Origin: an uncultured Eubacteriales bacterium
GTDB lineage: Bacteria; Bacillota; Clostridia; Oscillospirales; Acutalibacteraceae
Direction: 5' to 3'
Assembly: GCA_934457095.1 (NCBI GenBank)
Contig: CAKSHJ010000001.1
Coordinates: 124,001-188,000 of the forward strand
Length of the DNA: 64,000 nucleotides
This document shows, one piece after another, positions 1 through 8,379 of this stretch (positions are counted from its first letter, which is position 1; each line of letters starts with the position of its first letter). The position numbers were made by a program, and so were the translations under genes. The notes below the pieces were generated by a model that was given only the letters and a program-made list of their open reading frames with translations, was not told where the DNA came from and did no database searches.

Positions 1-65
1 TCATCTCCCAACACAGCTACGGATTTTTGCATTTTTTCTTCGGCTTGTTTTAAAATTTCTTTCAT
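1..65 (-). CDS. frr: Ribosome recycling factor, N-terminal fragment (cut by window edge)
   Basis: Only the first 21 codons lie in the window. They read MKEILKQAEEKMQKSVAVLG, which is the usual beginning of ribosome recycling factor, the protein that splits post-termination ribosomes together with EF-G. The gene runs off the left edge. It lies 39 bp downstream of pyrH on the same strand, the standard bacterial pyrH-frr order, which supports the call despite the short length. Confidence 0.85.
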   Translation of the reverse strand, partial: MKEILKQAEEKMQKSVAVLGD

Positions 66-104
66 AAATCGCAATCCCTCTCATGAAATATTATATGGTA
101 AATT

Positions 105-809
105 TTATTCTACTAAAGTACCTACAGATTCTCCGCAAACGGCTCTCACAATATTCTCCGGCTTACCTATGCTAAATACTAACAACGCAATATTGTTATC
201 TCTGCAAAGCGAGGCCGCCGTGCTGTCCATAACCTTTAAGTCTCGGCTCAACACGTCCATGAACGAAAGCTTTTCATATTTTACGGCATTAGGGTTTGTC
301 TTAGGGTCACTGTCATAAACACCGTCCACCATAGTCGCCTTTAAAATTACATCCGCATCAATTTCGGCAGCACGCAAGGCAGCGGCGGTATCCGTTGAAA
401 AAAACGGGTTGCCTGTACCGCAGCCAAATACCACTACTCTGCCCTTTTCCAGATGACGCACCGCCTTGTTACGAATATACGGTTCCGCCACCTCATGCAT
501 GGCAATAGCCGTTTGTACCCGCACTGAAAGCCCTAATTGTTCCAGCACATCCGCAACGCCTAAAGCGTTAATCACCGTTGCCAGCATACCCATATGGTCG
601 GCTCTTGTCCTGTCCATATTCCCGCTGCTGCGGCCTCTCCAAAAATTGCCGCCGCCCACTACAACAGCTACTTCTACGCCCATATCCACGCATTCCTTGA
701 CCGGACGGCAAAAGCGCATCACCGTATCAAAGTCAATTCCGTGAGATTGCTGACCTGATAGGGATTCTCCACTTAATTTTAAAAGCACTCTTTTATATTT
801 AGGCTGCAA
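105..809 (-). CDS. pyrH: UMP kinase
   Basis: UMP kinase of the amino-acid-kinase family makes UDP from UMP in the cytoplasm for pyrimidine nucleotide supply. The N-terminus YKRVLLKLSGESL and the GGGNFWRG motif (about residues 50-60 of the chosen protein) are typical of PyrH, and 234 residues fits the family. I chose the TTG at 809: it gives the usual MxPKYKRVLLK start and has GGGGTG six bases upstream. An in-frame TTG at 830 would add seven residues without matching the family. It precedes frr, as in most bacteria. Confidence 0.93.
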   Translation of the reverse strand: MQPKYKRVLLKLSGESLSGQQSHGIDFDTVMRFCRPVKECVDMGVEVAVVVGGGNFWRGRSSGNMDRTRADHMGMLATVINALGVADVLEQLGLSVRVQTAIAMHEVAEPYIRNKAVRHLEKGRVVVFGCGTGNPFFSTDTAAALRAAEIDADVILKATMVDGVYDSDPKTNPNAVKYEKLSFMDVLSRDLKVMDSTAASLCRDNNIALLVFSIGKPENIVRAVCGESVGTLVE

Positions 810-928
810 AAAAACACCCCATCTTTCCAAATGTATTCTACCAGTATATTTTACAATAAGCGCACGCCATTGTAAAGCGAAACTACGCTTTTCTGCATAA
901 GAACATTGGAAAAGACAGGGAAACCCCG

Positions 929-1936
929 CTATTTACAATAGTTTTTTAAAATATCCTGCAAGGTGTTCTGCACATTTTGTACCAGACTCTGAGGCTCAAC
1001 CACCATAACCTGCGTGCCAAAACCCAAAAGCCATCCAATAAACGGCGGGCTGACCGCTACCTTCAATTTTACATAAATATGTTCGTCGTCACACGGGGAA
1101 ACCGAAAGCGCACTGCCGAATTTATCAATCACCACACCAATTAAATCGTTGTGCAGTTTTAAGGTCACCTTCTCCTCCTGCCCGCCGTACATGCCGAACA
1201 TTCTCTGCGCATACACCGCCAAATCAAACTGCTCAAAGCAAGTCTTACCCTCTCTGTTTTCCTCCAGCACCTGCATAGCACTCATTTTATCCACACGGTA
1301 ATGCTTAATTTTCCCGCTTTCTCCGTCAAAAGCCACCATATAATAATTTTCATCGTCCCAAGTCAGCGCCCAAGGACTCACCTTATATGCCTGCCCGTTT
1401 TTACGAAATTGCCGACGTACCTTTTCCGGCTGTGCAAAATCCACCACCCACTCAAAATATCGAAAAGAAATTTGCTTGCCCTGCGCTATGGCGCTGTGAA
1501 TATAATCCACATTATAATAAATACTCTCATTCATGGTTTTAATTCGGTTTGCCATGTACACCTGTCGCTGTAAACCGCTTGCCTCATACACACTGGTCAG
1601 CTGACTGATTTTCCGTATCAGCTCGGTAGACTTTTTATGCGTAATAAATTTGGAGGACTGCACAGCGTCCACCAGCAATTTCAACTCCGGTAGCTCAAAG
1701 TTACGCCCGGCAACATAATAACCGCAGGTTCTCTGATTAGTTTTCTCAATATCAATGCCGAACAAGCGCAAGTTTTCAATATCATTATAAAGGCTCTTCC
1801 GCTCTGCCGAAATATTGTACCCATCCAATTTTGCAAGAATCTGCTGCATGGTAAGCGGATGCAGTTCATCGGTTTCCTCTAACAAAATTTTCATTAGGTA
1901 TAGTATTTTTACCTTTTGCTTTGCATTGCCCGCCAT
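929..1936 (-). CDS. WYL-domain transcriptional regulator
   Basis: This 335-residue protein has an N-terminal winged-helix part (about residues 5-85; segment SAERKSLYNDIENLRLFGI) followed by a WYL domain (about 135-220) and a C-terminal extension (about 240-330). This is the architecture of HTH_11/WYL regulators, in which WYL is thought to bind a ligand or nucleic acid. The start has GGAGG seven bases upstream. No target can be named: the gene sits alone between an rRNA methyltransferase-like gene and pyrH, so its position says little about the regulon. Confidence 0.85.
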   Translation of the reverse strand: MAGNAKQKVKILYLMKILLEETDELHPLTMQQILAKLDGYNISAERKSLYNDIENLRLFGIDIEKTNQRTCGYYVAGRNFELPELKLLVDAVQSSKFITHKKSTELIRKISQLTSVYEASGLQRQVYMANRIKTMNESIYYNVDYIHSAIAQGKQISFRYFEWVVDFAQPEKVRRQFRKNGQAYKVSPWALTWDDENYYMVAFDGESGKIKHYRVDKMSAMQVLEENREGKTCFEQFDLAVYAQRMFGMYGGQEEKVTLKLHNDLIGVVIDKFGSALSVSPCDDEHIYVKLKVAVSPPFIGWLLGFGTQVMVVEPQSLVQNVQNTLQDILKNYCK

Positions 1937-2078
1937 TAAAAAGCCTCCTCACCAAATATTTCACTTATCATATTACCCTATATTGGCAAAAATTTTATCC
2001 AGAGGTTTTATATTTTCACAAACAATTGCCAAAAAAGCAGCGCAACTAACCTGTCACACTGCTTTTGATTTCAAATGT

Positions 2079-3203
2079 CTATTTAAAATACATATAAAGC
2101 TGACATTTGAGCATACCGTTGTATAATTTGCGCCGTTTGTCAGCTTTTCTGCCGTAGCACTGTTCAAACTGCTCGTCTGGGGTAATTACAGCGTAGCTCC
2201 AGCCCGGCTTTGACACAAACACCTCACCCATAGTACGGTATAATCGCTGTGCCTGCTGTATATCCAGCAAACGCTCGCCGTAGGGCGGATTGCATACCAC
2301 TACACCGGTTTCGGTCTCCGTTTCAAATTGCGCAATATCACGCTGCTGCGCCTGTATACAACCAATGACACCCGCTTTTTTTGCATTATACAGCGTCAAT
2401 GCCACCGCCTTAGAATCCAAGTCATAACCATAGCCTCTAAAACGCGCGTCACGGCGAATCAAATCCTGCGCTCTTTGTTTCTCCTGCTGCCACACCGCGG
2501 GCGATATCTGTTCCCAATTTTCCGCAGCAAAATTACGGCGCAGTCCCGGCGCAATATTAAAGGCATACATGGCAGCCTCAATCAATACCGTACCCGAGCC
2601 GCAAAAAGGATCCGCCAAATTGCCATTTACCCGCACACGAGCCAAATGTACCATAGCCGCAGCCAGCGTTTCTTTAATGGGTGCCTCGGCGGAATTGGCA
2701 CGGTAACCGCGCTTATGCAACCCCACACCGCTGGTATCTATCATCACACTGACTTCGTCCTTTAAAATCAGAAACTGAATTTGATACAGCGTTTCGGTTT
2801 CTTCAAACCAAGCGGTACGGTAGGTTTGTTTCAAACGTTCCACCACCGCTTTTTTTATAATTTTTTGACAATCCGGCACGCTGGCAAGCTGAGAACCGAG
2901 ACTGCGTCCCTTTACCGGAAAAATATCGTTTTTTCCAATCCAGAATTCCCACGGCAACGCCTTAACACCCTCAAATAACTCGTCAAAGGAGCGCGCCCGA
3001 AAGCTGCCCATTTGTACCAGTACACGCTCGCTGTACCGAGAACCCAAGTTCACTCTGGCCAACATATGACAATCGCCCTGAAAAAACACTCTGCCATTTT
3101 GCGGCGTTACATTTTGCGCACCCATCGCACGCAATTCCTCGGCAACCAGCCCTTCTACCCCCAGCAAACAGGGACAAACCATTTCAAACGGTTCTGTTAT
3201 CAT
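2079..3203 (-). CDS. THUMP-domain class I RNA methyltransferase (RlmL N-domain / YpsC type)
   Basis: The 374-residue protein has an N-terminal THUMP RNA-binding region (about residues 1-160) and a C-terminal SAM-dependent methyltransferase. Visible motifs are the SAM-binding DPFCGSGTVLIEAA and the catalytic NPPYGERL. The family (E. coli RlmL N-half, B. subtilis YpsC) makes N2-methylguanine in 23S rRNA; the exact target here is inferred. The start follows GGGGTAGGGGT. The gene is downstream of hpf but separated from it by a terminator. Confidence 0.88.
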   Translation of the reverse strand: MITEPFEMVCPCLLGVEGLVAEELRAMGAQNVTPQNGRVFFQGDCHMLARVNLGSRYSERVLVQMGSFRARSFDELFEGVKALPWEFWIGKNDIFPVKGRSLGSQLASVPDCQKIIKKAVVERLKQTYRTAWFEETETLYQIQFLILKDEVSVMIDTSGVGLHKRGYRANSAEAPIKETLAAAMVHLARVRVNGNLADPFCGSGTVLIEAAMYAFNIAPGLRRNFAAENWEQISPAVWQQEKQRAQDLIRRDARFRGYGYDLDSKAVALTLYNAKKAGVIGCIQAQQRDIAQFETETETGVVVCNPPYGERLLDIQQAQRLYRTMGEVFVSKPGWSYAVITPDEQFEQCYGRKADKRRKLYNGMLKCQLYMYFK

Positions 3204-3227
3204 ACCCCTACCCCCAAGCCAAACGCC

Positions 3228-3256
3228 AAAGAAAGAGCTGTGCTATCACACAGCCC
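3228..3256 (-). terminator. Rho-independent terminator after hpf
   Basis: On the minus strand an 8-bp stem (GGGCTGTG with CACAGCTC, one G-T pair, 6-base loop) is followed by TTTCTTT. It begins just after the hpf stop codon. Confidence 0.7.
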
Positions 3257-3263
3257 ACTCTGC

Positions 3264-3818
3264 TTACTCCTCGTCGTCATTCGGCTCTAATAAGCCGTAG
3301 CCGCCGTTGCGGCGCTTATATACCAACGCAATCTCTTCGGTTTCCGCGTCACGAAACATAAAAAATTGGTGACCAAGCATATTCATCTGCAAAATGGCTT
3401 CTTCAATATGCATCGGCTTTATCGGTACTTTTTTCACCCTTGCCACCTTATATTCGGTGTGTTCTTCGGGCAATTCCGGAGCCTCTCCGTTATAAAAATC
3501 GGTTACATAGTCGCTCAGTGCACCCGAATGCAATTTTTTCTCCAGCTTTGTTTTGTTCTTGCGAATCTGCCTACCCAAGGCGCTAATCACCTGGTCAAGT
3601 GCGTCGTTCATCTCAAAATCGGTGGCCTCTGCGCGGAAAATCAAGCCGCTTTGGTGAATGGTAATCTCCACCGTTTGACGGTTATGCTCTACGGTAACCA
3701 CTACATTCGCCTTGGCGTTTTCTTCAAAAATTCTGTCATAACGAGAAAGTTTCTTTTCCACTAATTCCTTAAAATTGGCCTTTAAATTGACTTTTCTGCC
3801 GGTAATCGTTACATTCAT
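3264..3818 (-). CDS. hpf: Long-form ribosome hibernation promoting factor
   Basis: Binds the 30S decoding region in stationary phase and pairs ribosomes into 100S dimers. The N-terminal S30AE fold starts MNVTITGRKVNLKANFKELV and covers about residues 1-100. The C-terminal dimerisation segment (about 125-180) contains VKKVPIKPMHIEEAILQMN and FFMFRDAETEEIALVYKRR, diagnostic of the long form. At 184 residues the length is normal. It has its own promoter-like TATAAT upstream and a terminator downstream, so it is probably a single-gene unit. Confidence 0.95.
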   Translation of the reverse strand: MNVTITGRKVNLKANFKELVEKKLSRYDRIFEENAKANVVVTVEHNRQTVEITIHQSGLIFRAEATDFEMNDALDQVISALGRQIRKNKTKLEKKLHSGALSDYVTDFYNGEAPELPEEHTEYKVARVKKVPIKPMHIEEAILQMNMLGHQFFMFRDAETEEIALVYKRRNGGYGLLEPNDDEE

Positions 3819-3896
3819 ACCAACATCTCCTTAACAAAACATTCTCGCAGTAAAAATTACGGGGCTTTACATAAAGCCAACATAGTTCTCACCACA

Positions 3897-3925
3897 ATTA
3901 TACTATACCACATTACCGCAAAAAA
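3897..3925 (-). promoter_or_regulatory. Probable sigma-A promoter of hpf
   Basis: A perfect -10 TATAAT (minus strand, 3902-3897) lies about 80 bp before the hpf start; the -35 (TTTTTG, spacer 16) is weak. The leader contains a short inverted repeat, GGCTTTA/TAAAGCC, near 3862-3880. Confidence 0.5.
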
Positions 3926-3941
3926 CAAAAGGTATTTCTGT

Positions 3942-4784
3942 TTAAAGCACCGCTTTTTTATGCCGCGTAACATGACAACCCACATTCACCGCCACCGGCA
4001 GTCCTGCAATATGCGTTGCATACTGCTCCACAGCAACGGCAAGCGCCGTAGTATTGCCGCCAAACCCCTGCGGACCAATTTCCAAACGGTTTACTTTTTC
4101 CAGTATTTCCAGTTCCAATTGCCGGTATTCCTCCTTGGGATTGCGTTGCGAAATATCTCTGCACAACGCTTTTTTTGCAAGGTAAGCGCACAATTCAAAG
4201 TCTCCGCCAATGCCGACCCCCAGCACCATAGGCGGACACGGGTTACTTCCCGCTATTCCGGCAGTTTCCACCACAAAATCAACAATATCCTCTTTGGTAG
4301 CGGCAGGCGTAAACATTTTTATCCGGCTCATATTCTCGCTGCCAAAGCCCTTGGGCGCTACGGTCAGCGTCACCCTACTGCCCGGCACAATTTTGGTATG
4401 CAAAACCGCCGGCGTATTATCTCCGGTATTTTTACGCTCCAAAGGGTCGCCCACCACAGAAAGCCGCAACAAACCCTGTACATACCCCTGACGTACCCCC
4501 TCATTCACCGCGGCCTCAAAATCGCCGCCCACCAAATGCACCTCTTGTCCGATTTCCGCAAATATCACCGCCATACCCGTATCCTGACAAACTGGAATTT
4601 CCATCTCTCTGGCCGCATCCATATTTTTACATAAATCCTGTAAAATCGCTCTGCCGGCCGGGTTTTTCTCGGTACTGCAGGCCTTGTAAATACACGACTC
4701 TAAATCCTGCGGCAAAATGCGGTTGGTTTCTATGCACAATTGCCGCACCGCCTCGGTAATCTGCACAACATTTAATTCTCTCAT
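3942..4784 (-). CDS. Fumarate hydratase-type Fe-S hydro-lyase, alpha subunit
   Basis: This is the 280-residue alpha half of two-subunit class I fumarase / L-tartrate dehydratase. Three candidate [4Fe-4S] ligands are visible: Cys66 in PVCQDTGMAVIF, a Cys in NPCPPMVLGVGIGG and one in NVGCHVTRH. Family members hydrate fumarate to malate, or dehydrate tartrate, only together with a beta subunit. No beta gene is adjacent: upstream is an amidohydrolase 12 bp away, downstream is the separately transcribed hpf. The substrate cannot be decided from the sequence. Confidence 0.9.
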   Translation of the reverse strand: MRELNVVQITEAVRQLCIETNRILPQDLESCIYKACSTEKNPAGRAILQDLCKNMDAAREMEIPVCQDTGMAVIFAEIGQEVHLVGGDFEAAVNEGVRQGYVQGLLRLSVVGDPLERKNTGDNTPAVLHTKIVPGSRVTLTVAPKGFGSENMSRIKMFTPAATKEDIVDFVVETAGIAGSNPCPPMVLGVGIGGDFELCAYLAKKALCRDISQRNPKEEYRQLELEILEKVNRLEIGPQGFGGNTTALAVAVEQYATHIAGLPVAVNVGCHVTRHKKAVL

Positions 4785-4796
4785 CGCCGTTCTCCC

Positions 4797-5948
4797 TTAT
4801 ACCCTACGCACGCCGTCTACAAACACCATCGTCGGTTTTGCCGCAAGCAAAAACGGGTCCTGCTCAAATACAACAAAATCGGCATGCTTGCCTACCTCAA
4901 TAGAACCGACCTTATCATCAATACCGCAAATCCGGGCAGGCTCAATAGTAATCGCACACAGCGCCGCCTGTGAATCCGCACCCTCCCGCACAGCAAGTCC
5001 CGCCGTTAAAGTCAAATATTGCAGCGGAATCACCGGGTGATCGGTCACAATCGCGGTAGGGATCTCATGGCGCATTAAAATACCCGGTGTTTTGGGGGTG
5101 AGTCGTTTTAATTCCGGTTTACTGCGGTCCGACAAAAACGGGCCGCAAAGCACTCTTGCACCCTCCTGCTTTAATTCCTGCGCAATCAAATGCCCCTCGG
5201 TGCCGTGCACCAAAACATAGTCTAAGTTGAATTCCTTTGCAAGGCGTATCGCAGTAAACATATCATCGGCTCTGTGCGCATGAAAATGCACCTGCATTTT
5301 CCGCTCCAATACCGGCAGCAACGCCTCGCATTTCAGGTCATATTCCGGCAAATCGCCACTCTCCTGCTCAGCATGCTGTTTTTCCTGAGCATAATGCTTT
5401 GCCTTATAAAGCTGCTCCCGAATCAACGCTGCGGTTGCCATTCTAGTCACCGGAGACTGATTTTTGTCATGGTAAACACTCTTCGGATTTTCTCCCAACG
5501 CCATTTTCATGGCAAGCGGCGCTTTTACCACCATGCGGTCAATGCAATGGCCAAAGGTTTTAATCGCGGCAATCTGCCCGGAAATCGGGTTTGCCGAACC
5601 CGGACTCACTAATACCGTAGTAACACCGCTCTCCAACGCCTCTGCAAAACAGTCATCCATCGGATTTACCGCATCCAGCGTACGCAAATGCGGCGTTACC
5701 GGCTCGGTATCCTCATTGCAGTCGTCGCCTTCAAAGTCCAGTCCGTCCTCAAAAATACCCAAATGCGTATGCGCGTCTATAAACCCCGGGTACACATGCG
5801 CCCCCTTTAAATCAATGGCCCGCTCATCGGTCTGCAGGGCTATCTCTCCCTTGCCCACTTTGGTAATCACACCGTTCTCAAATTGCACATACCCCTGTTC
5901 TATGGTTTGTCCTGCCATGGTATGTATAACCGCATGGTATAAAATCAT
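4797..5948 (-). CDS. Amidohydrolase-superfamily enzyme (imidazolonepropionase-like)
   Basis: Metal-dependent amidohydrolase of 383 residues. The N-terminal strand region leads to the HTHLGI metal motif in PGFIDAHTHLGIFEDG; later come HFHAHRADD, VLVHGTEGH and VTDHPVIPL, the expected histidines and aspartate of the TIM barrel. The C-terminal ADFVVFEQDP segment closes the beta-sandwich. I chose the ATG at 5948 because AAAGGAA precedes it and the protein then begins MILYHAVIHTMAG; an open frame extends 18 codons further upstream. Substrate unknown. It probably forms a two-gene unit with the fumarase-like subunit. Confidence 0.85.
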   Translation of the reverse strand: MILYHAVIHTMAGQTIEQGYVQFENGVITKVGKGEIALQTDERAIDLKGAHVYPGFIDAHTHLGIFEDGLDFEGDDCNEDTEPVTPHLRTLDAVNPMDDCFAEALESGVTTVLVSPGSANPISGQIAAIKTFGHCIDRMVVKAPLAMKMALGENPKSVYHDKNQSPVTRMATAALIREQLYKAKHYAQEKQHAEQESGDLPEYDLKCEALLPVLERKMQVHFHAHRADDMFTAIRLAKEFNLDYVLVHGTEGHLIAQELKQEGARVLCGPFLSDRSKPELKRLTPKTPGILMRHEIPTAIVTDHPVIPLQYLTLTAGLAVREGADSQAALCAITIEPARICGIDDKVGSIEVGKHADFVVFEQDPFLLAAKPTMVFVDGVRRV

Positions 5949-5981
5949 CCTGTCAATTCCTTTCCGCACCGTAACTGTACA

Positions 5982-6010
5982 CAAAAGGTGGAGTGTAACC
6001 ACTCCACCCC
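5982..6010 (-). terminator. Rho-independent terminator ending the yab cluster
   Basis: Perfect 9-bp stem GGTGGAGTG/CACTCCACC with a 4-base loop, followed on the minus strand by TTTTGTG, directly after the stop of the S1-domain gene. Confidence 0.85.
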
Positions 6011-6451
6011 TTAACGAGACTGCCCCGAACCGTGACGTGAAACTCCGCCTCGTTTGGACTCCAATCCCTTCTTTAAAGCAGACATTTTCTCATCGCTGCT
6101 CTGCTTAAATTTACTGAGCATATCCTCAAAGCTGGCGGCTTCGCCTTTTTTAGAGACACGCTCAAACAACTCCGGACCTCCGCCCCTTTTTTGCGACTCC
6201 TTTGACTTTGTCGGCGCTGTTTCCACAGCCTTTTTCATAGAAAGGCTGATTTTACCGTCCGCCGCACTCAATACCTTTACCTTTACCGTTTGCCCCGGAC
6301 TTACAAAATCAGTAATCTCCTTAACATAGGTAGGTGCAATTTCCGAGATATGTACCATACCGGTCAAATTTTGTGCAAGCTCCACAAACGCACCGAATTT
6401 TGTAATACCTGTTATTTTCCCTTCTAAAATAGCTCCTACTTTAGGCTGCAT
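6011..6451 (-). CDS. yabR: S1-domain RNA-binding protein (YabR type)
   Basis: The 146-residue protein has one S1 RNA-binding domain at residues 1-75 (EGKITGITKFGAFVEL, GMVHISEIA, VKVKVLSAADGKISLSMK) followed by a charged tail rich in Ser, Lys and Glu. Position after divIC matches yabR of B. subtilis. The molecular role is not well established; an RNA- or ribosome-related function is inferred from the domain. A strong terminator follows at once. Confidence 0.88.
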   Translation of the reverse strand: MQPKVGAILEGKITGITKFGAFVELAQNLTGMVHISEIAPTYVKEITDFVSPGQTVKVKVLSAADGKISLSMKKAVETAPTKSKESQKRGGGPELFERVSKKGEAASFEDMLSKFKQSSDEKMSALKKGLESKRGGVSRHGSGQSR

Positions 6452-6481
6452 ACAGTAACGGTTTCCTCCTTAAAGCAGACC

Positions 6482-6823
6482 TTAATTGCCTGCTACATTT
6501 ACAAATACCCGCTCGCCGGGCTTTACAAAATCCAAACCTGTTCTCGCCTGACGCTCAATATATTCGCTGTTTTCATTGGCAGTAGAATCCAACGACTTGC
6601 GAATTTCGTTATTTTTTATGGTTTGCACCTGAATCTCCTGCGTCAGTAGCGCCAACTCCTCACGTTTATCGCCGATCTGAATTTGCTGATTGATAAAAGT
6701 TGCAACCGCATAAACAGCAAAAGCGCCCACCGCAAGCGAAATAATCAGACTGCGCTTTTTATTACATTTGCGTTTTTTCTTGTCCGGATTTTTTTCGGTT
6801 TGCGGCAGCCGATGCTGTTTCAT
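6482..6823 (-). CDS. divIC: Septum formation initiator DivIC/FtsB
   Basis: Bitopic division protein of 113 residues: a basic cytoplasmic N-terminus, one membrane helix (about 27-46, SLIISLAVGAFAVYAVATF) and an outside coiled coil (about 48-85, ending in the ERQARTGLDFVKPGE motif typical of FtsB/DivIC). It partners FtsL and DivIB at the septum. The ATG at 6823 has AAAGGAGGAG nine bases upstream; a TTG three codons earlier is too close to it. The start overlaps the end of yabQ by 62 bp in another frame. Confidence 0.92.
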   Translation of the reverse strand: MKQHRLPQTEKNPDKKKRKCNKKRSLIISLAVGAFAVYAVATFINQQIQIGDKREELALLTQEIQVQTIKNNEIRKSLDSTANENSEYIERQARTGLDFVKPGERVFVNVAGN

Positions 6824-7364
6824 GTTGTACAACTCCTCCTTTCGGCGATTTTGAGGAACCCATAAAAAAATGTTTAATTTGATTATACACCATATTATGG
6901 GCAGGTTTCAAGGGATTTGTTGTATTTCCCTCAGATTTTTTATGTTTTTTTTCGTTTTCGGCACGCTTTTGCGCCATAGCGGTTCTTTTTTTCTCCCAAA
7001 ATGCCGCAAACGGCGTAAATACACGGCGTTTCATCCACAAAATGAATTTTTGGCAAATACGATGTACCCATTTTGCAAGACGCACGGTCACTCTGCCCAA
7101 AGTGGAAAAATATACCGCCATACCAAGTACCTCTCCACCGATGATATAAAATCGTACCTGGCCGTCATTGAGCGCCAGCGCCAGCAAAAAAGTTGCAAAC
7201 GCTGCAAAAATACCATATATAATATCCTGAATATACATGACATATTTGCCGGTAACAAACAAAATACGCGTCACCCGGAATATATCATACACCGCCGCAA
7301 GCCCCAAGCCCACCAATGCGGAAATACCTGTGCTGAAAATTTGCCACGAAAGCGTTACCTCCAA
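6762..7364 (-). CDS. yabQ: Spore cortex biosynthesis protein YabQ
   Basis: YabQ is an integral membrane protein needed for cortex formation in the mother cell. The N-terminal about 100 residues contain several membrane helices, with the family segment GLGLAAVYDIFRVTRI near residues 20-35; the rest is a highly charged Lys/Arg/Glu tail. The tail is longer than usual and its coding sequence overlaps divIC by 62 bp, including the divIC ribosome binding site. The order yabP-yabQ-divIC is as in B. subtilis. Expression late in sporulation is inferred from the family. Confidence 0.88.
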   Translation of the reverse strand: MEVTLSWQIFSTGISALVGLGLAAVYDIFRVTRILFVTGKYVMYIQDIIYGIFAAFATFLLALALNDGQVRFYIIGGEVLGMAVYFSTLGRVTVRLAKWVHRICQKFILWMKRRVFTPFAAFWEKKRTAMAQKRAENEKKHKKSEGNTTNPLKPAHNMVYNQIKHFFMGSSKSPKGGVVQHETASAAANRKKSGQEKTQM

Positions 7365-7376
7365 AGCAGCTGCCCC

Positions 7377-7664
7377 CTACTTAAACAGCCTTTGAAAAAA
7401 TCCCGTGCTGCCCGACTGATTGTCCGAATAGGTTACTCCGTTAATTTCACCGTCCACGGTCAAGTCGCCCGTTTCCAGGTTCAACTGACTGATATGCAAA
7501 CCCTTGCCCTTAATCACAATTTCTCCCAAGTCGGTATAAGCCACAATCGTATCCTCGTCAAAGCTGTCCACATTGGAAACCCCGGTTGCGGTCAACGCCT
7601 TGCGGTTGTCTAAAATTAAGCTGTGCGGCAATTTTGCACGCACCTTTCTTTCGTCTGTCATCAT
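7377..7664 (-). CDS. yabP: Sporulation protein YabP
   Basis: This 95-residue protein begins MMTDERKVRAKLPHSLILDN and contains the YabP/YqfC signature around GVSNVDSFDEDTIVAYTDLG. Family members are required for spore cortex or coat assembly. I chose the ATG at 7664, six bases after GGGGGT; a second ATG follows directly at 7661. A frame open further upstream would add 15 unsupported residues. It lies between rqcP and yabQ. Confidence 0.92.
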   Translation of the reverse strand: MMTDERKVRAKLPHSLILDNRKALTATGVSNVDSFDEDTIVAYTDLGEIVIKGKGLHISQLNLETGDLTVDGEINGVTYSDNQSGSTGFFQRLFK

Positions 7665-7736
7665 AAAAATACCCCCAACAAATTCATACAAATAAGTATG
7701 CTTCTGCAAGAGGAAATATACATTTTTTACAAATTT

Positions 7737-7985
7737 TCACGCTTCTTCTATCACACGGTATAACTCTGCGGCAGTATCCCGGTTCACATGCTCGCTTATG
7801 GCCTGCACCTGTACTTTTACCGTGCGCATACCAAGCTGTATTTCCAGCACATCTCCGCATTTCACATCATAAGAAGCCCTTGCAGGTTTACCGTTTGCCA
7901 GCACTCTACCGTTATCACACGCCTCGTTTGCAACGGTACGCCGTTTAATCAGGCGAGAAACCTTTAAATATTTGTCCAATCTCAT
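7737..7985 (-). CDS. rqcP: S4-domain ribosome quality control factor RqcP (YabO/HslR type)
   Basis: The 82-residue protein is essentially one S4 RNA-binding domain: MRLDKYLKVSRLIKRRTVA, then a conserved NGKPARASYDVKCGDVLEI. The family binds obstructed 50S subunits and helps RqcH add alanine tails. Start at 7985 has GGAG seven bases upstream; the ATG two codons earlier is too close to it. Position next to yabP is as in B. subtilis. Confidence 0.93.
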   Translation of the reverse strand: MRLDKYLKVSRLIKRRTVANEACDNGRVLANGKPARASYDVKCGDVLEIQLGMRTVKVQVQAISEHVNRDTAAELYRVIEEA

Positions 7986-8010
7986 ATACATTCTCCAATT
8001 CGGAACAATA

Positions 8011-8052
8011 GAGCAAAAAATGCAGCCTAAACAAAAGGGTTAGGCTGCATTA
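8011..8052 (-). terminator. Strong terminator after the HU gene
   Basis: Perfect 12-bp stem AATGCAGCCTAA/TTAGGCTGCATT with a 9-base loop, followed on the minus strand by TTTTTTGC. It separates the HU gene from rqcP, so rqcP and the genes after it depend on read-through or an unseen promoter. Confidence 0.92.
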
Positions 8053-8073
8053 TAAACTTGCTGTTTTACAAAA

Positions 8074-8349
8074 TTATTTATTGGTTGCGTCTTTAAAAGC
8101 CTTGCCTGCCTTAAATGCCGGTACTACGGAAGCTGCAATCGGAATTTCCTCACCGGTTCTGGGATTTTTGCCCATTTTTGCTTTGCGTTCACGAGCCTCA
8201 AAGGTACCAAAGCCTACAATTTGCACCTTATCTTTTTTAGCAACTGCTTCAATAATGGAATCCAACACCGCATTTACCGCCGCGTCTGCATCTTTTTTGG
8301 AAATGTCCGCTTTAGCTGCAACTGCAGCTACCAATTCTGTTTTATTCAT
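8074..8349 (-). CDS. hup: HU family DNA-binding protein
   Basis: Histone-like HU of 91 residues; it bends and compacts DNA as a dimer. The start MNKTELVAAVAAKADISKKD and the arm motif around GFGTFEARERKAKMGKNPRTG with PAFKAGKAFKD are classic. The ATG at 8349 has GGAGGG upstream; six more codons are open but non-conserved. It sits inside the yab cluster between mazG and rqcP, which B. subtilis lacks, and has its own terminator, consistent with high independent expression. Confidence 0.97.
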   Translation of the reverse strand: MNKTELVAAVAAKADISKKDADAAVNAVLDSIIEAVAKKDKVQIVGFGTFEARERKAKMGKNPRTGEEIPIAASVVPAFKAGKAFKDATNK

Positions 8350-8379
8350 TGTTGTTCCCTCCGTCATTTTAAGTATACC

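Noticed and set aside
3858..3881. GGCTTTA/TAAAGCC hairpin as a terminator of the fumarase-like gene
   Set aside because: It lies downstream of the hpf -10 element, so it belongs to the hpf leader. The T run is broken.
6030..6053. parS-like CGTGACGTGAAACT
   Set aside because: Only the right half resembles parS; the left arm is wrong, and it lies in the 3' coding part of the S1-domain gene.
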